A stretch of DNA of 64,000 bases, taken from contig NZ_RQGH01000028.1 in assembly GCF_004769635.1 (NCBI RefSeq), positions 186,001 through 250,000 on the forward strand. Reading direction: 5' to 3'. Shown piece after piece: positions 29,547 through 38,922 of this stretch. Position numbers and translations under genes: made by a program. Each line of letters opens with the position of its first letter. Position 1 is the stretch's first letter. Source of the DNA: Leptospira jelokensis. GTDB taxonomy: Bacteria > Spirochaetota > Leptospiria > Leptospirales > Leptospiraceae. Below the pieces are notes generated by a model that worked only from the letters and a program-made list of their open reading frames with translations, did no database searches and was not told the origin of the DNA.

Positions 29547-32500
29547 ATTTTCAGCAAATAACCGATACTTAGTCATCATCATCACATTGTTTTTAGTGTT
29601 TTTATCACTATTTGCAATGAAACATATCCCTCTGGATGCTTTGCCTGATATGTCTGACACACAGGTGATCATATATTCCAAATGGGACCGAAGTCCTGAT
29701 ATCATTGAAGACCAAGTTACCTATCCGATTGTCAGGTCCTTACTCGGTGCTCCAAAAGTAAAAGCAATCCGCGGGTTTTCGGATTTTGGATATTCGTTTG
29801 TGTATGTGATCTTTGAAGATGGAACGGATTTGTATTGGGCACGTTCGAGGGTCAATGAATACATTTCTCAATTGCAGAACAATTTACCAACGGGTGTGAA
29901 TTTAAGTTTAGGTCCTGATGCAACTGGTGTTGGTTGGGTTTACCAATATGTACTCGTCGACGATACAAACCAAATGGATTTGGCAGAGATTCGGTCGTAT
30001 CAAGATTTTAAATTGAAATACCTTTTCAATTCGGTACCAGGTGTGGCGGAAGTGGCAACCGTTGGTGGCTTTAAAAAACAATACCAAATCCAAATTGATC
30101 CGTTAAAACTCCAAATCTTCGGAATTGATATGGATAGAGTGATTGATACAGTCCGTAAATCCAATGATGATGTAGGTGCTAGGTTACTGGAAATTGGTGG
30201 GGCAGAGTACATGATCCGAGTGCGGGGGTATGTGCAATCCAAAGAAGACATCGAACAAATTTCGTTAGGTGCAAGTCCATCTGGAACCCCAATCTATTTG
30301 TCTCAGGTGGCAAAGGTTGTGGATGGGCCAGACCTTCGGCGTGGTGTTGGAGATTGGAATGGTGAAGGAGATAAGGTTTCCGGGATCATCATCATGAGGC
30401 ATGGTGAAAATGCGTTGAAGGTGATTGAATCCATCCAAGAGAAAGTGAAATCCATTGAACCTTCCTTACCAAAAGGATTAAAAATCATACCAGTTTACGA
30501 TCGTTCGGTGCTCATAAAAGAAACGATCCAGTTGTTAAAGGAAAAATTAACAGAAGAAATCATTGTTGTATCCATCATCATCCTGATTTTTTTATGGCAT
30601 ATCCCATCCGCCATTGTTCCCATTTTAACGATTCCCATTGCAGTCCTTCTTTCTTTTTTACCAATGTATTTGGCTGACATTGGTTCCAACTTGATGTCAC
30701 TCGCAGGAATTGCCTTATCCATAGGTGTGTTAGTTGATGGTGCCATTGTAGAAGTGGAAAATGCGTATAAAAAATTAGAAGAATGGGAGGCGAGTGGTCG
30801 TATCGGTGATTTTCATGCGATTCGTTTGGAAGCACTTTTGGAAGTGGGACCATCTGTCTTTTTTTCACTTCTCATCATCGCCGTTGCATTTTTTCCAATT
30901 TTTACCTTAGTGGACCAAGAAGGGCGGCTCTTTCGTCCACTAGCGATTTCCAAAAATTTAACCATGGCAATTGCTGCGATCCTTGCCATCACTGTGGACC
31001 CTGCGTTTCGAATGTTATTCACAAAGATGGATCCGTTTACAAAATTCACTCCTTTGCTCAATCGACTATTCACTCATATTTTTGTTGGGAAATACTATTC
31101 GGAGAAAAACCATCCCATTAGCAAACGATTGTATGCGTTGTATGAACCAATCGTCCAAAATGTTTTGGTCCATCCAAAAAAAACAATACTAGCAGCCGTT
31201 ATGCTATTTATTGCCACAATCCCGGTGTATTTTAAACTGGGGACTGAGTTTTTGCCACCACTCAATGAGGGTTCCATTCTTTATATGCCAACCACTTTAC
31301 CAGGTATCAGCATTGGAGAAGCAGAAAGAGTTTTACGTCTGATGGACCAAACTCTAGTGAAGATACCAGAAGTTTCTTCTGTGTATGGCAAAGCAGGTCG
31401 TGCTGACACTTCTACTGATCCGTCTCCAATTTCGATGTTCGAAATTGTAGTTTTATTAAAACCAGAATCAGAGTGGAGGTCTGGACTTTCCAAAGAAGAC
31501 CTTGTGAAAGAAATGAATGAGAAATTAGACATCCCAGGTTTTTCCAATGCTTGGACCCAACCCATCCGTGCAAGGATTGACATGTTGTCTACTGGGATCA
31601 GAACTCCCATTGGAATCAAAGTCCAAGGAGAAAATTTAGAACAAATCCAAGAGGTTGGCATCCAAATTGAATCGGTTTTAAAAAAACAAAATGGTGTTCG
31701 TTCCATTTTTGCTGAGAGGACATCTGGTGGGTATTACATAGATATCAAAATCAAAAGGGAACTTGCCGCAAAATATGGTCTGACAGTGGAGGATATCCAG
31801 AAAACCATATTATCCGCATTAGGTGGAGAGACCATTTCAACCACAATCGAAAAACGTGAGAGGTATTCGATTCAAATTCGTTACCCTAGAGAATACCGAG
31901 ATAGTTTAGAGATGATAGCAAAGGTGCTCATCCCCATAAAAAATGGAGGGCATATCCCTTTGAGTTTTCTTGCCACATTGGATTACAATATAGGTCCCAC
32001 GATGATCCGTGATGAAAATGGATTTTTAACAGGGTATGTGTATTTAGATACTACAGAGTCCGATTTGTTAGGGTTTGTGAACCGAATGAAATCCATTGTG
32101 GATGCGGAAGTCCAAATTCCGAAATCAGTGTTTTTGGAATGGAGTGGCCAATATGAGAACATCATCCGAGTGCGTAACCGTATGATGATTGTGGTTCCCA
32201 TCACTTTAGTCCTCATATTCTTTTTGTTGTATATCAATACGAAGTCAGTTGTGAAAACAGCGATTGTATTAACAGCAGTTCCGTTTTCGATGATAGGGGC
32301 CTTTTGGTTTTTGTATCTTTTGGATTATCAAATTTCGGTTGCGGTTTGGGTGGGAATTATCGCATTACTTGGATTAGATGCTGAGACAGGAGTTTTTATG
32401 CTGATGTATTTGGACCTTTCCTATGAAAAGTACAAATCTCAAAATCCAAATTTAACAATTCCAGAACTGAAATTTGCCATTATCGAAGGGGCGGTGCATA

Positions 32501-32733
32501 GGATCCGTCCCAAAATGATGACGGTTTTATCAGGTTTTATTGGTCTTTTGCCCATTATGTGGGCAACGGGGTCGGGATCTGACCTGATGAAACGGATAGC
32601 CGCTCCGATGGTGGGAGGACTTGTGACTAGTTTTGCCTTGGAACTTGTGGTTTACCCTGCGATTTATTATTTATGGAAACAAAAGGAATTAGGAGTAGGG
32701 AAGGTAGGTAAACCAGAGAAATTTGCAAATTAA
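29527..32733 (+). CDS. cusA: Heavy-metal efflux RND pump, CusA/CzcA type
   Basis: 1068 residues from ATG 29527, with GGTGGAG just before it. It has the 12-helix RND layout with two large periplasmic loops. The heavy-metal subfamily is shown by the N-terminal segment PLDALPDMSDTQVIIYSKW and the fourth-helix region (SIGVLVDGAIVEVENAYKK), which has the Asp and Glu used for proton transfer in Cus/Czc pumps. Met residues suited to Cu(I)/Ag(I) are present in the periplasmic loops, but the metal (Cu/Ag versus Zn/Co/Cd) cannot be fixed by eye. It works in the inner membrane with the adaptor and the outer-membrane channel. The operon has no visible regulator. Confidence 0.95.
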   Translation: MISTIIKFSANNRYLVIIITLFLVFLSLFAMKHIPLDALPDMSDTQVIIYSKWDRSPDIIEDQVTYPIVRSLLGAPKVKAIRGFSDFGYSFVYVIFEDGTDLYWARSRVNEYISQLQNNLPTGVNLSLGPDATGVGWVYQYVLVDDTNQMDLAEIRSYQDFKLKYLFNSVPGVAEVATVGGFKKQYQIQIDPLKLQIFGIDMDRVIDTVRKSNDDVGARLLEIGGAEYMIRVRGYVQSKEDIEQISLGASPSGTPIYLSQVAKVVDGPDLRRGVGDWNGEGDKVSGIIIMRHGENALKVIESIQEKVKSIEPSLPKGLKIIPVYDRSVLIKETIQLLKEKLTEEIIVVSIIILIFLWHIPSAIVPILTIPIAVLLSFLPMYLADIGSNLMSLAGIALSIGVLVDGAIVEVENAYKKLEEWEASGRIGDFHAIRLEALLEVGPSVFFSLLIIAVAFFPIFTLVDQEGRLFRPLAISKNLTMAIAAILAITVDPAFRMLFTKMDPFTKFTPLLNRLFTHIFVGKYYSEKNHPISKRLYALYEPIVQNVLVHPKKTILAAVMLFIATIPVYFKLGTEFLPPLNEGSILYMPTTLPGISIGEAERVLRLMDQTLVKIPEVSSVYGKAGRADTSTDPSPISMFEIVVLLKPESEWRSGLSKEDLVKEMNEKLDIPGFSNAWTQPIRARIDMLSTGIRTPIGIKVQGENLEQIQEVGIQIESVLKKQNGVRSIFAERTSGGYYIDIKIKRELAAKYGLTVEDIQKTILSALGGETISTTIEKRERYSIQIRYPREYRDSLEMIAKVLIPIKNGGHIPLSFLATLDYNIGPTMIRDENGFLTGYVYLDTTESDLLGFVNRMKSIVDAEVQIPKSVFLEWSGQYENIIRVRNRMMIVVPITLVLIFFLLYINTKSVVKTAIVLTAVPFSMIGAFWFLYLLDYQISVAVWVGIIALLGLDAETGVFMLMYLDLSYEKYKSQNPNLTIPELKFAIIEGAVHRIRPKMMTVLSGFIGLLPIMWATGSGSDLMKRIAAPMVGGLVTSFALELVVYPAIYYLWKQKELGVGKVGKPEKFAN

Positions 32734-32750
32734 AAGCAAAAAGTTGGATG

Positions 32751-32770
32751 GCTGATTTTTTTAAATCAGC
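32751..32770. terminator. Bidirectional hairpin between cusA and the convergent coiled-coil gene
   Basis: GCTGATTT (32751-32758) and AAATCAGC (32763-32770) form an 8-bp stem around TTTT. It lies 17 bases after the cusA stop and overlaps the last codons of the convergent gene. The loop T's and AT flanks fit an intrinsic terminator usable in both directions. Confidence 0.6.
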
Positions 32771-33356
32771 TATTCTCCACTTTCTTTTGGAACTTCAGGA
32801 TATTATCCCGAATCTCTTCTTCTTTTTTGTGAAGTTCCTTCAGGAATTCTGTATCCAAAATCATTTCTGGTTTTTTGATGAATTTACTCTCATCATAATT
32901 GTCGATTTCATACAACAAGTCTTCAATATTGGATTCTACTTTGACCAAACTTTGGATGGACTCCACCACCTTTTTGTTTACAAAGAGAATTTCTTTGAAC
33001 CGTAAGATATAATGTTGGAATCTGTTTTCGCGGATCATGGCTTGCCTTTGCATTTCTTTCACCACTTCGCGTTCCTTTAGAACTTCTTTTTTTTCGACAA
33101 GGATTTGGATTTTAAAAATACGAATTAAATTTTCTGTTTCTAATTTATAATTTTCAAAACTACTATTATGGTTGTTCTGAAGGTCTTCCAATTGTTTGCG
33201 AAATTCTTTTTCGCGTAACCTATCTTGTTCTTTGCGTAATTTGTCAGATGTTTGGAGTGCGTTTTTGACTCTTGTTTCGATCACAGAATCTAACATCGCT
33301 TTGTGCAGTTTGTCCAAACGTAAAAACACTGCCATTGCATATAGAATGCGTTTCAT
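32766..33356 (-). CDS. Coiled-coil protein of unknown function downstream of a PP2C phosphatase
   Basis: 196 residues, almost wholly helical and charged, with heptad-like patterning over about residues 25-110 (RLREKEFRKQLEDLQNNHNS; KKEVLKEREVVKEMQRQ) and again at the C-terminus. There is no signal peptide; the first helix (ILYAMAVFLRLDKLHKAML) is mildly hydrophobic. It lies 15 bp after the GAF-PP2C gene on the same strand, so it is co-transcribed and may be its partner or scaffold. No family recognised. It ends against cusA with a shared hairpin. Confidence 0.7.
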   Translation of the reverse strand: MKRILYAMAVFLRLDKLHKAMLDSVIETRVKNALQTSDKLRKEQDRLREKEFRKQLEDLQNNHNSSFENYKLETENLIRIFKIQILVEKKEVLKEREVVKEMQRQAMIRENRFQHYILRFKEILFVNKKVVESIQSLVKVESNIEDLLYEIDNYDESKFIKKPEMILDTEFLKELHKKEEEIRDNILKFQKKVENS

Positions 33357-33371
33357 AAAATCTCCTTATCC

Positions 33372-35117
33372 TTAGTTTAGACGGATGATAAAGAGAGAAA
33401 GGTCATCATGTGGCTCTGCTTCTCCCACAAATTCACTTACTTTTTGTAAAATTGCTTGTCTGATCACTTCTGGAGGATCGTTGATATGTGATAAAATCAC
33501 AGATTCCAGCCGTTCTTCTGAAAAGAGTTCTTCTTTTAGATTCATCGCTTCTGTCACACCATCAGTATATAGTACAAGTAGATCTCCTGGCATGTAACTT
33601 ACAGTGTGTTCGGAAAATTCACATTTACCAATCCCCATTGGTTGGCCTTTGCCCGATAAGTGTTGGATCTTATGGTGTTTTTTACGATAGATAATTTGTA
33701 AATTATGACCGGCTGATGAATAAGTTAATTCTTTTTTTGTCATATTGATGCGTACAAGCATCGCTGTGACAAACATTAAGAAACCTGATTTATCTTGTAA
33801 GATTTGATTCGCGTTGAAGAGGGCTTCACTCGTCGACGTGGTTTTGGATACTTCTTGTTGTAACACCGTTTTGGAAAACTCCATAAAGAGTGCGGCAGGG
33901 GTTCCTTTTCCAGATACATCGGCGATGATCACAGATACTTCGTCTTTTCCATGAACAACCATATCATAAAAGTCTCCACCAATTTCGCGGGATGCTTGGT
34001 AGTATGTGTCAAATTCAAGAAGTGAGTATTGTTTTGGAATGATTGGCAGTGAGTGTTTTTGGATCATGGCTGCCACTTGCATATCACGATCAATATTTTT
34101 TAAACGTTCACTTTGTATCTTTACCTGTAGGGCAGTGTATGCTTCACCGACTTGGTTTGTCAGAGTCCTTAAGATACGGATGTCCATTTCATCAAACCGA
34201 GTTCGAGAGGTTTTATCGGAAACAACAAGAGAACCCAACCACTCCTTGTTTTTCAGAATGGGGAATAAAATCATGCTGTGTTGGAAAAGACCTTTATGGG
34301 TGAGTTGCAACCCTTGTGGTGAGTTGGCAGCGATCACTTTAAAACCTTTGTACATCCAATCCGCTTTGTCATTGAAAAGTAAACCAACCACATCTTCATC
34401 TTGGATTTGGTCAGAGAACCCCTTGGACTTGGAACGGGGGAGGCCTCGTTTTTCAATTTTTTCAAAATTAAGGCAAACTCGGTCCACTTGCAAAACTTCG
34501 GAAATCGTTTTGACGGCAAGGTCCATAAATTCATCAGAACTTTGGATATTGGCTAGGGCTTGTGAAATTTGGAAAAGGCAATTGAGTTCGTTTGCTCGAA
34601 GGTTTAAATTGTCGATGAGGAGACGGTTTTTCACCGCAATGGCCGCTAAGTTGGATAGATAACGTAAAATTTTGATATCGGTTTGGTTGAAGTCCCGATT
34701 GTCTAGTGAGTTAACTGCTTCGAGGACACCTTGCACTTCCCCTTGGGCCACCATGGGAACACAAATTAAGTTTCTCGTTACATAACCAACTTTTTGGTCA
34801 ATGGCTTTGAAGATCCTTGGGTCATTGGCAGCATCATTTACGATTTCAGGTTTTAAGGTCTCAAGCACCATACCTGCAATCCCTTTTCCCCTAGGTACTG
34901 TTAGGTGGGCCAAAGATTCTTCTTTGAGTCCACTTGTCGTATTAAAAACCAATTGGTCATTTTCTTTATCGTAAAGTAATAAGGATGAACCTTCTGTATG
35001 TAACACATCACGAGTGATGCCCATAATTTCACTGAGAAGGGTATTTAAATCTTCTTGTGAATTGATTCGACTCGTTATATCTGAAATCAGACTTAATGTT
35101 AATAATTTCGTTGGCAT
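33372..35117 (-). CDS. Two-GAF, PP2C/SpoIIE-type serine phosphatase (RsbU-like)
   Basis: 581 residues. Two GAF domains (about 15-165, with LLSEIMGITRDVLHTEGSS and KGIAGMVLETLKPEIVNDA; and about 185-340) are followed by a linker helix and a SpoIIE/PP2C domain (about 365-580). The PP2C part keeps the metal-binding acidic residues in EIGGDFYDMV, IADVSGKGTPAALFM, LYTDGVTEA and AEPHDDLSLF. Such proteins dephosphorylate anti-sigma-factor antagonists in partner-switching pathways, with the GAF domains sensing a small ligand or redox state. It lies six bases after argB and before a coiled-coil gene in one apparent unit. No matching anti-sigma kinase or STAS protein is in the window. Confidence 0.92.
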   Translation of the reverse strand: MPTKLLTLSLISDITSRINSQEDLNTLLSEIMGITRDVLHTEGSSLLLYDKENDQLVFNTTSGLKEESLAHLTVPRGKGIAGMVLETLKPEIVNDAANDPRIFKAIDQKVGYVTRNLICVPMVAQGEVQGVLEAVNSLDNRDFNQTDIKILRYLSNLAAIAVKNRLLIDNLNLRANELNCLFQISQALANIQSSDEFMDLAVKTISEVLQVDRVCLNFEKIEKRGLPRSKSKGFSDQIQDEDVVGLLFNDKADWMYKGFKVIAANSPQGLQLTHKGLFQHSMILFPILKNKEWLGSLVVSDKTSRTRFDEMDIRILRTLTNQVGEAYTALQVKIQSERLKNIDRDMQVAAMIQKHSLPIIPKQYSLLEFDTYYQASREIGGDFYDMVVHGKDEVSVIIADVSGKGTPAALFMEFSKTVLQQEVSKTTSTSEALFNANQILQDKSGFLMFVTAMLVRINMTKKELTYSSAGHNLQIIYRKKHHKIQHLSGKGQPMGIGKCEFSEHTVSYMPGDLLVLYTDGVTEAMNLKEELFSEERLESVILSHINDPPEVIRQAILQKVSEFVGEAEPHDDLSLFIIRLN

Positions 35118-35123
35118 CCAAAT

Positions 35124-36002
35124 CTATCCTTGTTCGATCAAACTTCCAATCCCTTGGTTGGTCAAAATTTCAATTAAAACGGAATGGGGCACTCGACCAT
35201 CAATGATGTGAGCACGTTTGACTCCAGAATCAATCGCTCCCAAACAACACTCCACTTTTGGTATCATGCCACCAGAGATCTGTCCAGTTTTAATATACTG
35301 ATGGATATCAACTTTTTTGAGACCCGTTACCAATTTACCATCGATTAGGATACCAGGTGTGTCTGTGAGTAAAATGAGTTTATCAGCATGAAGGGCTTGT
35401 GCAATGGCACCTGCCATCGTATCGGCATTGATATTAAGAGTTTGTCCTTCTTTTGACATCGCCACTGGGGAGATGATCGGAATAAAACCTTCACGTTGTA
35501 AGGTGAGGATGATATTAGGATCTACAGATGTGATTTCACCTACAAGACCCAAATCTATTTTTTGGTTTTTGCCATCTTCACCTTCCACTTCCATCAGGTA
35601 TTTTTCAGCAAGGGCAAGGCCACCGTCTTTTCCAGAAAGGCCAACGGGTTTTCCCCCTTTTTCTTGGATGAGGGAAACAATTTGTTTGTTCACTTTGCCT
35701 GTGAGGACCATTTCCACTACTTCCATCGTGGGTTCATCTGTCACACGGTGGCCACGGATGAACTGCGTATTCAAATTTAATGACTTGATGAGTGAATTGA
35801 TTTCGGGTCCACCACCATGGACCACTACTGGATTGATCCCTAAGTATTTGAGTAAAACAATGTCTTCGGCAAAAGATGCTTTGAGTTCTTCTTCCACCAT
35901 GGCTGCTCCACCATATTTGATGACGATGGTTTTTCCAGAATATTTGATCAAATAGGGAAGTGCTTCTAAGATATGATTGATTTTTTCTGATTGGTGGTCC
36001 AT
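35124..36002 (-). CDS. argB: Acetylglutamate kinase
   Basis: 292 residues from ATG 36002, which has GAGGA five or six bases upstream; another ATG at 36014 would lie upstream of that SD. Amino-acid kinase family landmarks: [12 protein letters not shown] at the nucleotide site, [10 protein letters not shown] and the LTDTPGIL segment, then [15 protein letters not shown] near the C-terminus. It phosphorylates N-acetylglutamate in arginine synthesis. Downstream, with only six bases between, is an RsbU-type phosphatase, an unexpected operon partner. Upstream it is head-to-head with a nitrilase-family gene, with only about 15-20 bases between start codons, so the two promoters must lie inside the opposite genes. 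Confidence 0.96.
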   Translation of the reverse strand: MDHQSEKINHILEALPYLIKYSGKTIVIKYGGAAMVEEELKASFAEDIVLLKYLGINPVVVHGGGPEINSLIKSLNLNTQFIRGHRVTDEPTMEVVEMVLTGKVNKQIVSLIQEKGGKPVGLSGKDGGLALAEKYLMEVEGEDGKNQKIDLGLVGEITSVDPNIILTLQREGFIPIISPVAMSKEGQTLNINADTMAGAIAQALHADKLILLTDTPGILIDGKLVTGLKKVDIHQYIKTGQISGGMIPKVECCLGAIDSGVKRAHIIDGRVPHSVLIEILTNQGIGSLIEQG

Positions 36003-36016
36003 AAAAGTCCTCATTT

Positions 36017-36832
36017 ATGATAATGAATTTTAAAGCCGCCGTTGTGCAAGTCACAAGTACCGCAAGGGTTTCAAATAACCTAACTAAGTGTAGGCAATTT
36101 GTGGAGGAAGCGTGCAAAGCAGGTGCTAAGGTTGTGGGCTTACCTGAAAATTTTTCTTTTATGGGAAGTGAAGCCGAAAAACAAAATCTCCTTGGCCAAA
36201 TCGAAAGAGAAACCTTCCTCTTTCTAAAAGAAACCGCAAGCGAACTTGGAATTTATCTTTTGGGAGGAGGGTTCCCAACAAAAGCACCATCGGGGAAGGT
36301 GTACAATACTGCCGTCATCATCGGTCCCAATGGGGAAGAGGTATTCCGATACCACAAAGCCCATTTATTTGATGCGGTTGTGGGAGATGGATTTTCATAC
36401 AAGGAATCGAATCACACAGAAAGTGGGGAAAAAATCCCCGAAGTTGTGCAAACTGAATTTGGAAAACTTTCTTCAGCCATTTGTTATGACCTTCGTTTCC
36501 CTGAACTCTTTCGCGCTTTATCAAAACAAGGAGTGGATCTCTGTTTTTTGCCTGCTGCGTTTACCGTACCCACAGGAGAAGCCCATTGGCATGTCCTACT
36601 GCGAGCAAGGGCCATTGAAAACTTGATGTATGTTTTGGCACCAGGGCAAACCGGAACCCACGACCCTCACGGGAAACGAAAGACCTTTGGCCATTCGCTT
36701 ATCATCTCTCCCTGGGGAGAAATTTTGGCAGAGTTAAACCATGAAGAAGGATTTGCCATTGCCACAATCGAAATGGAAAAACTTTCTGAGATCCGCAATA
36801 CCTTACCGAGTTTAGAACACCGTAGGTTTTGA
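36017..36832 (+). CDS. Carbon-nitrogen hydrolase (nitrilase superfamily)
   Basis: 271 residues; the ATG at 36023 (MNFKAAVVQVTS) is an equally likely start. The nitrilase Glu-Lys-Cys triad is visible: Glu in VGLPENFSFMG, Lys in YHKAHLFDA, and Cys in AICYDLRFPELFRAL. The pattern (AVVQ at the start, DLRFPELFR around the Cys, LEHRRF at the end) matches the Nit/omega-amidase branch, which clears deaminated glutathione or omega-amides rather than making auxin. Probably cytoplasmic. It is head-to-head with argB and converges on the alpha/beta hydrolase, two bases apart. Confidence 0.9.
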   Translation: MIMNFKAAVVQVTSTARVSNNLTKCRQFVEEACKAGAKVVGLPENFSFMGSEAEKQNLLGQIERETFLFLKETASELGIYLLGGGFPTKAPSGKVYNTAVIIGPNGEEVFRYHKAHLFDAVVGDGFSYKESNHTESGEKIPEVVQTEFGKLSSAICYDLRFPELFRALSKQGVDLCFLPAAFTVPTGEAHWHVLLRARAIENLMYVLAPGQTGTHDPHGKRKTFGHSLIISPWGEILAELNHEEGFAIATIEMEKLSEIRNTLPSLEHRRF

Positions 36833-36834
36833 GT

Positions 36835-37728
36835 TTAAAAAAATGATTTTTTGGTAGAGGATGATTTTTTCATCAATATAAAATCTTTCATCACCTTTTC
36901 TGCGGCTTTTTGTTTTTCCATGTGTACAAAGTGTCCGCATTCTGAAAATAAAACTGCTTTTACATGAGGTGTGGTTCGTTCCAATTCCATCACATGTTTT
37001 CCTGGGATGATGGGATCTTCCTCTCCTCGCATGATGAGGGTGGGTACTTGGTTTCCAAAGACAATGGGACGGATGTCTGTGCGATCAAGCATCTCAAGGA
37101 TCATTAGAATTTGCCTTGGGTTTAGGCATTCAAATTGTGGGTTGTATTCTTTTAAAAATTGTTTGATGTCTTCCCTTGCATGGAAAGCTGTCGAATCATA
37201 GACACCATACGAAAATCCAATTTGTAAGGCTTTGGGTAGAGACTTTCCAATCTTAAAACCCAAATCAAAAAAAGTTCCCAGGTTGGCACGGAGTCCCACA
37301 ACCCCAATCTTTAAAATCCCAGGCACTGGTCCATGTACATAAGGTGCGATGGCGACTACTTGTTTGATTCGTTGTGGAAAAAGTGAGGCAATGGCAAGGA
37401 CAGCCATACCACCGGTCGAATGGCCAATCAGGGTGATGTCTTTTTCTCCAGCACTTGCCCAAATCCCTTGGGCCTGGGTTTCTAAAAAATCTTGAAGGGT
37501 GAGTCCCTTTTTTTGGTCAAAAATTTCAGCGGGGTAATGACCAACTAAGTCAAGTTCGATGACGTCTCCTAACGTACGAAAAAAAGGAATGTTGAGTCCC
37601 CAATACCCAGCTGCAGAACACCAACCTCCAACGAGAACGATGATTTCCTTGGATTTCGGATTGAGGGATTTATGCCTAACATAAGTTAATCTATGATTTT
37701 TCCAATTGTATATTTGTCTCTCTGACAT
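36835..37728 (-). CDS. Alpha/beta-hydrolase
   Basis: 297 residues. The lid-free alpha/beta-hydrolase pattern is clear: an oxyanion-type start (VLVGGWCSAAGYWG), nucleophile elbow GHSTGG (Ser near residue 103), an Asp in MRGEEDPIIPG and the closing His in SECGHFVHME. There is no signal peptide, so it is cytoplasmic. Substrate unknown; it could be an esterase, lactonase or thioesterase. It follows alr by eight bases on the same strand, so it is co-transcribed with alanine racemase, but no metabolic link is evident. It ends two bases from the convergent nitrilase gene. Confidence 0.88.
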   Translation of the reverse strand: MSERQIYNWKNHRLTYVRHKSLNPKSKEIIVLVGGWCSAAGYWGLNIPFFRTLGDVIELDLVGHYPAEIFDQKKGLTLQDFLETQAQGIWASAGEKDITLIGHSTGGMAVLAIASLFPQRIKQVVAIAPYVHGPVPGILKIGVVGLRANLGTFFDLGFKIGKSLPKALQIGFSYGVYDSTAFHAREDIKQFLKEYNPQFECLNPRQILMILEMLDRTDIRPIVFGNQVPTLIMRGEEDPIIPGKHVMELERTTPHVKAVLFSECGHFVHMEKQKAAEKVMKDFILMKKSSSTKKSFF

Positions 37729-37736
37729 ATGGTCCT

Positions 37737-38867
37737 CTAGTCTTCAATGATACGAGGGAAGGATCCCAAAATTTTTGTCACTACTTCGTAATTGATGGTT
37801 CCTGTCCATGTGGCATGGTCATCGGCAGAAATCACTTCATTCCCAGACTTCCCGAGGATCACAACATCGTCACCAATTTTAGCATCGGGGATATGGGTGA
37901 TGTCGAGCATTGTCATATTCATACAGATCCTACCTAAAATTTTGGCCCGTTCTCCATGAACTAACATATAACCATTGTTTGATAACTTTCGGTCTAGACC
38001 TTCGTAATAACCAACCGGAACCACAGCAAGCCTTGTATCATGAGTGGTTTTGAATGTGGATCCGTAACCAACAAAGGTTCCGGGGTTTAGATTTTGGATG
38101 TGTTGGATTTGGGTTTTCCAAGTGAGAGCAGGTTTTAACATCCCTACATCTTTTTTCATTAAAGAAAGGGAGAGTTTGGTTTCAAGACTGGGCCAAAGGC
38201 CGTAGAGAGAAATCCCAACACGGACAAGGTCCATCCTTGCTTCCGAAAATAACATAGCAGATGCCGAAGAGGCACAGTGGCAGATGAGATCGATAAACCC
38301 GTGTTTAGCGAATGTGTCAATGGTTTCTTGAAACCGCCCAAGTTGTAACATGGAGTGACTGTGTTCTGTGAAATCTTCCGTACTGGCAAAATGGGTAGCG
38401 ATGCCTGAAAGGGGGAGTTTTTTCTCCGCAATTTCTTTTGCGATCACTTCTGCATTTTGATAGGGGATTCCCAGACGGCTCATCCCGGTATCCACTTTCA
38501 AATGGATTTTGGGAGTAGGAGAAAGTTTCGCCAAAATTTCCAACTCTTCGACCCTCGAAACAAGGACCCAAAAGTTTTCATCCGCAAGTTCTGCTTTTCG
38601 TTCTGCTAAATTGGGAATGCTCCCCATGATGAGGATGGTGGCTTTTGAAAACACACGCCGAATCGAAACGGCTTCTTCAATCGAATTCACCCCTAAATAG
38701 TCAGCTCCGGCATCGAGGGCAATGGATGCAGTGGCTAGAAGCCCATGGCCATAGGCATTTGATTTGACGATGGCAGTGAATTTCGATTTGGGACCTATGA
38801 GTTTACGGAAAAGGGCAATGTTATGGCTAAAAGCGGAACGGGAAAGGTAAATCTGAGAAGATTGCAC
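37737..38867 (-). CDS. alr: Alanine racemase
   Basis: 376 residues, the normal size. The N-terminal PLP barrel has the Schiff-base Lys in AIVKSNAYGHG; the C-terminal beta domain carries the catalytic Tyr region (FVGYGSTFKT) and the closing GTINYEVVTKILGSFPR segment. It supplies D-alanine for peptidoglycan. It is the first gene of a two-gene leftward unit with the hydrolase and diverges from an aminotransferase, with 55 bp between starts. Nothing unusual is seen. Confidence 0.96.
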   Translation of the reverse strand: MQSSQIYLSRSAFSHNIALFRKLIGPKSKFTAIVKSNAYGHGLLATASIALDAGADYLGVNSIEEAVSIRRVFSKATILIMGSIPNLAERKAELADENFWVLVSRVEELEILAKLSPTPKIHLKVDTGMSRLGIPYQNAEVIAKEIAEKKLPLSGIATHFASTEDFTEHSHSMLQLGRFQETIDTFAKHGFIDLICHCASSASAMLFSEARMDLVRVGISLYGLWPSLETKLSLSLMKKDVGMLKPALTWKTQIQHIQNLNPGTFVGYGSTFKTTHDTRLAVVPVGYYEGLDRKLSNNGYMLVHGERAKILGRICMNMTMLDITHIPDAKIGDDVVILGKSGNEVISADDHATWTGTINYEVVTKILGSFPRIIED

Positions 38868-38922
38868 GGTCCCATTTTTTTTTACTTTTCTCTTCTGTCG
38901 CTTCAGATATTTCTAATTTTAC

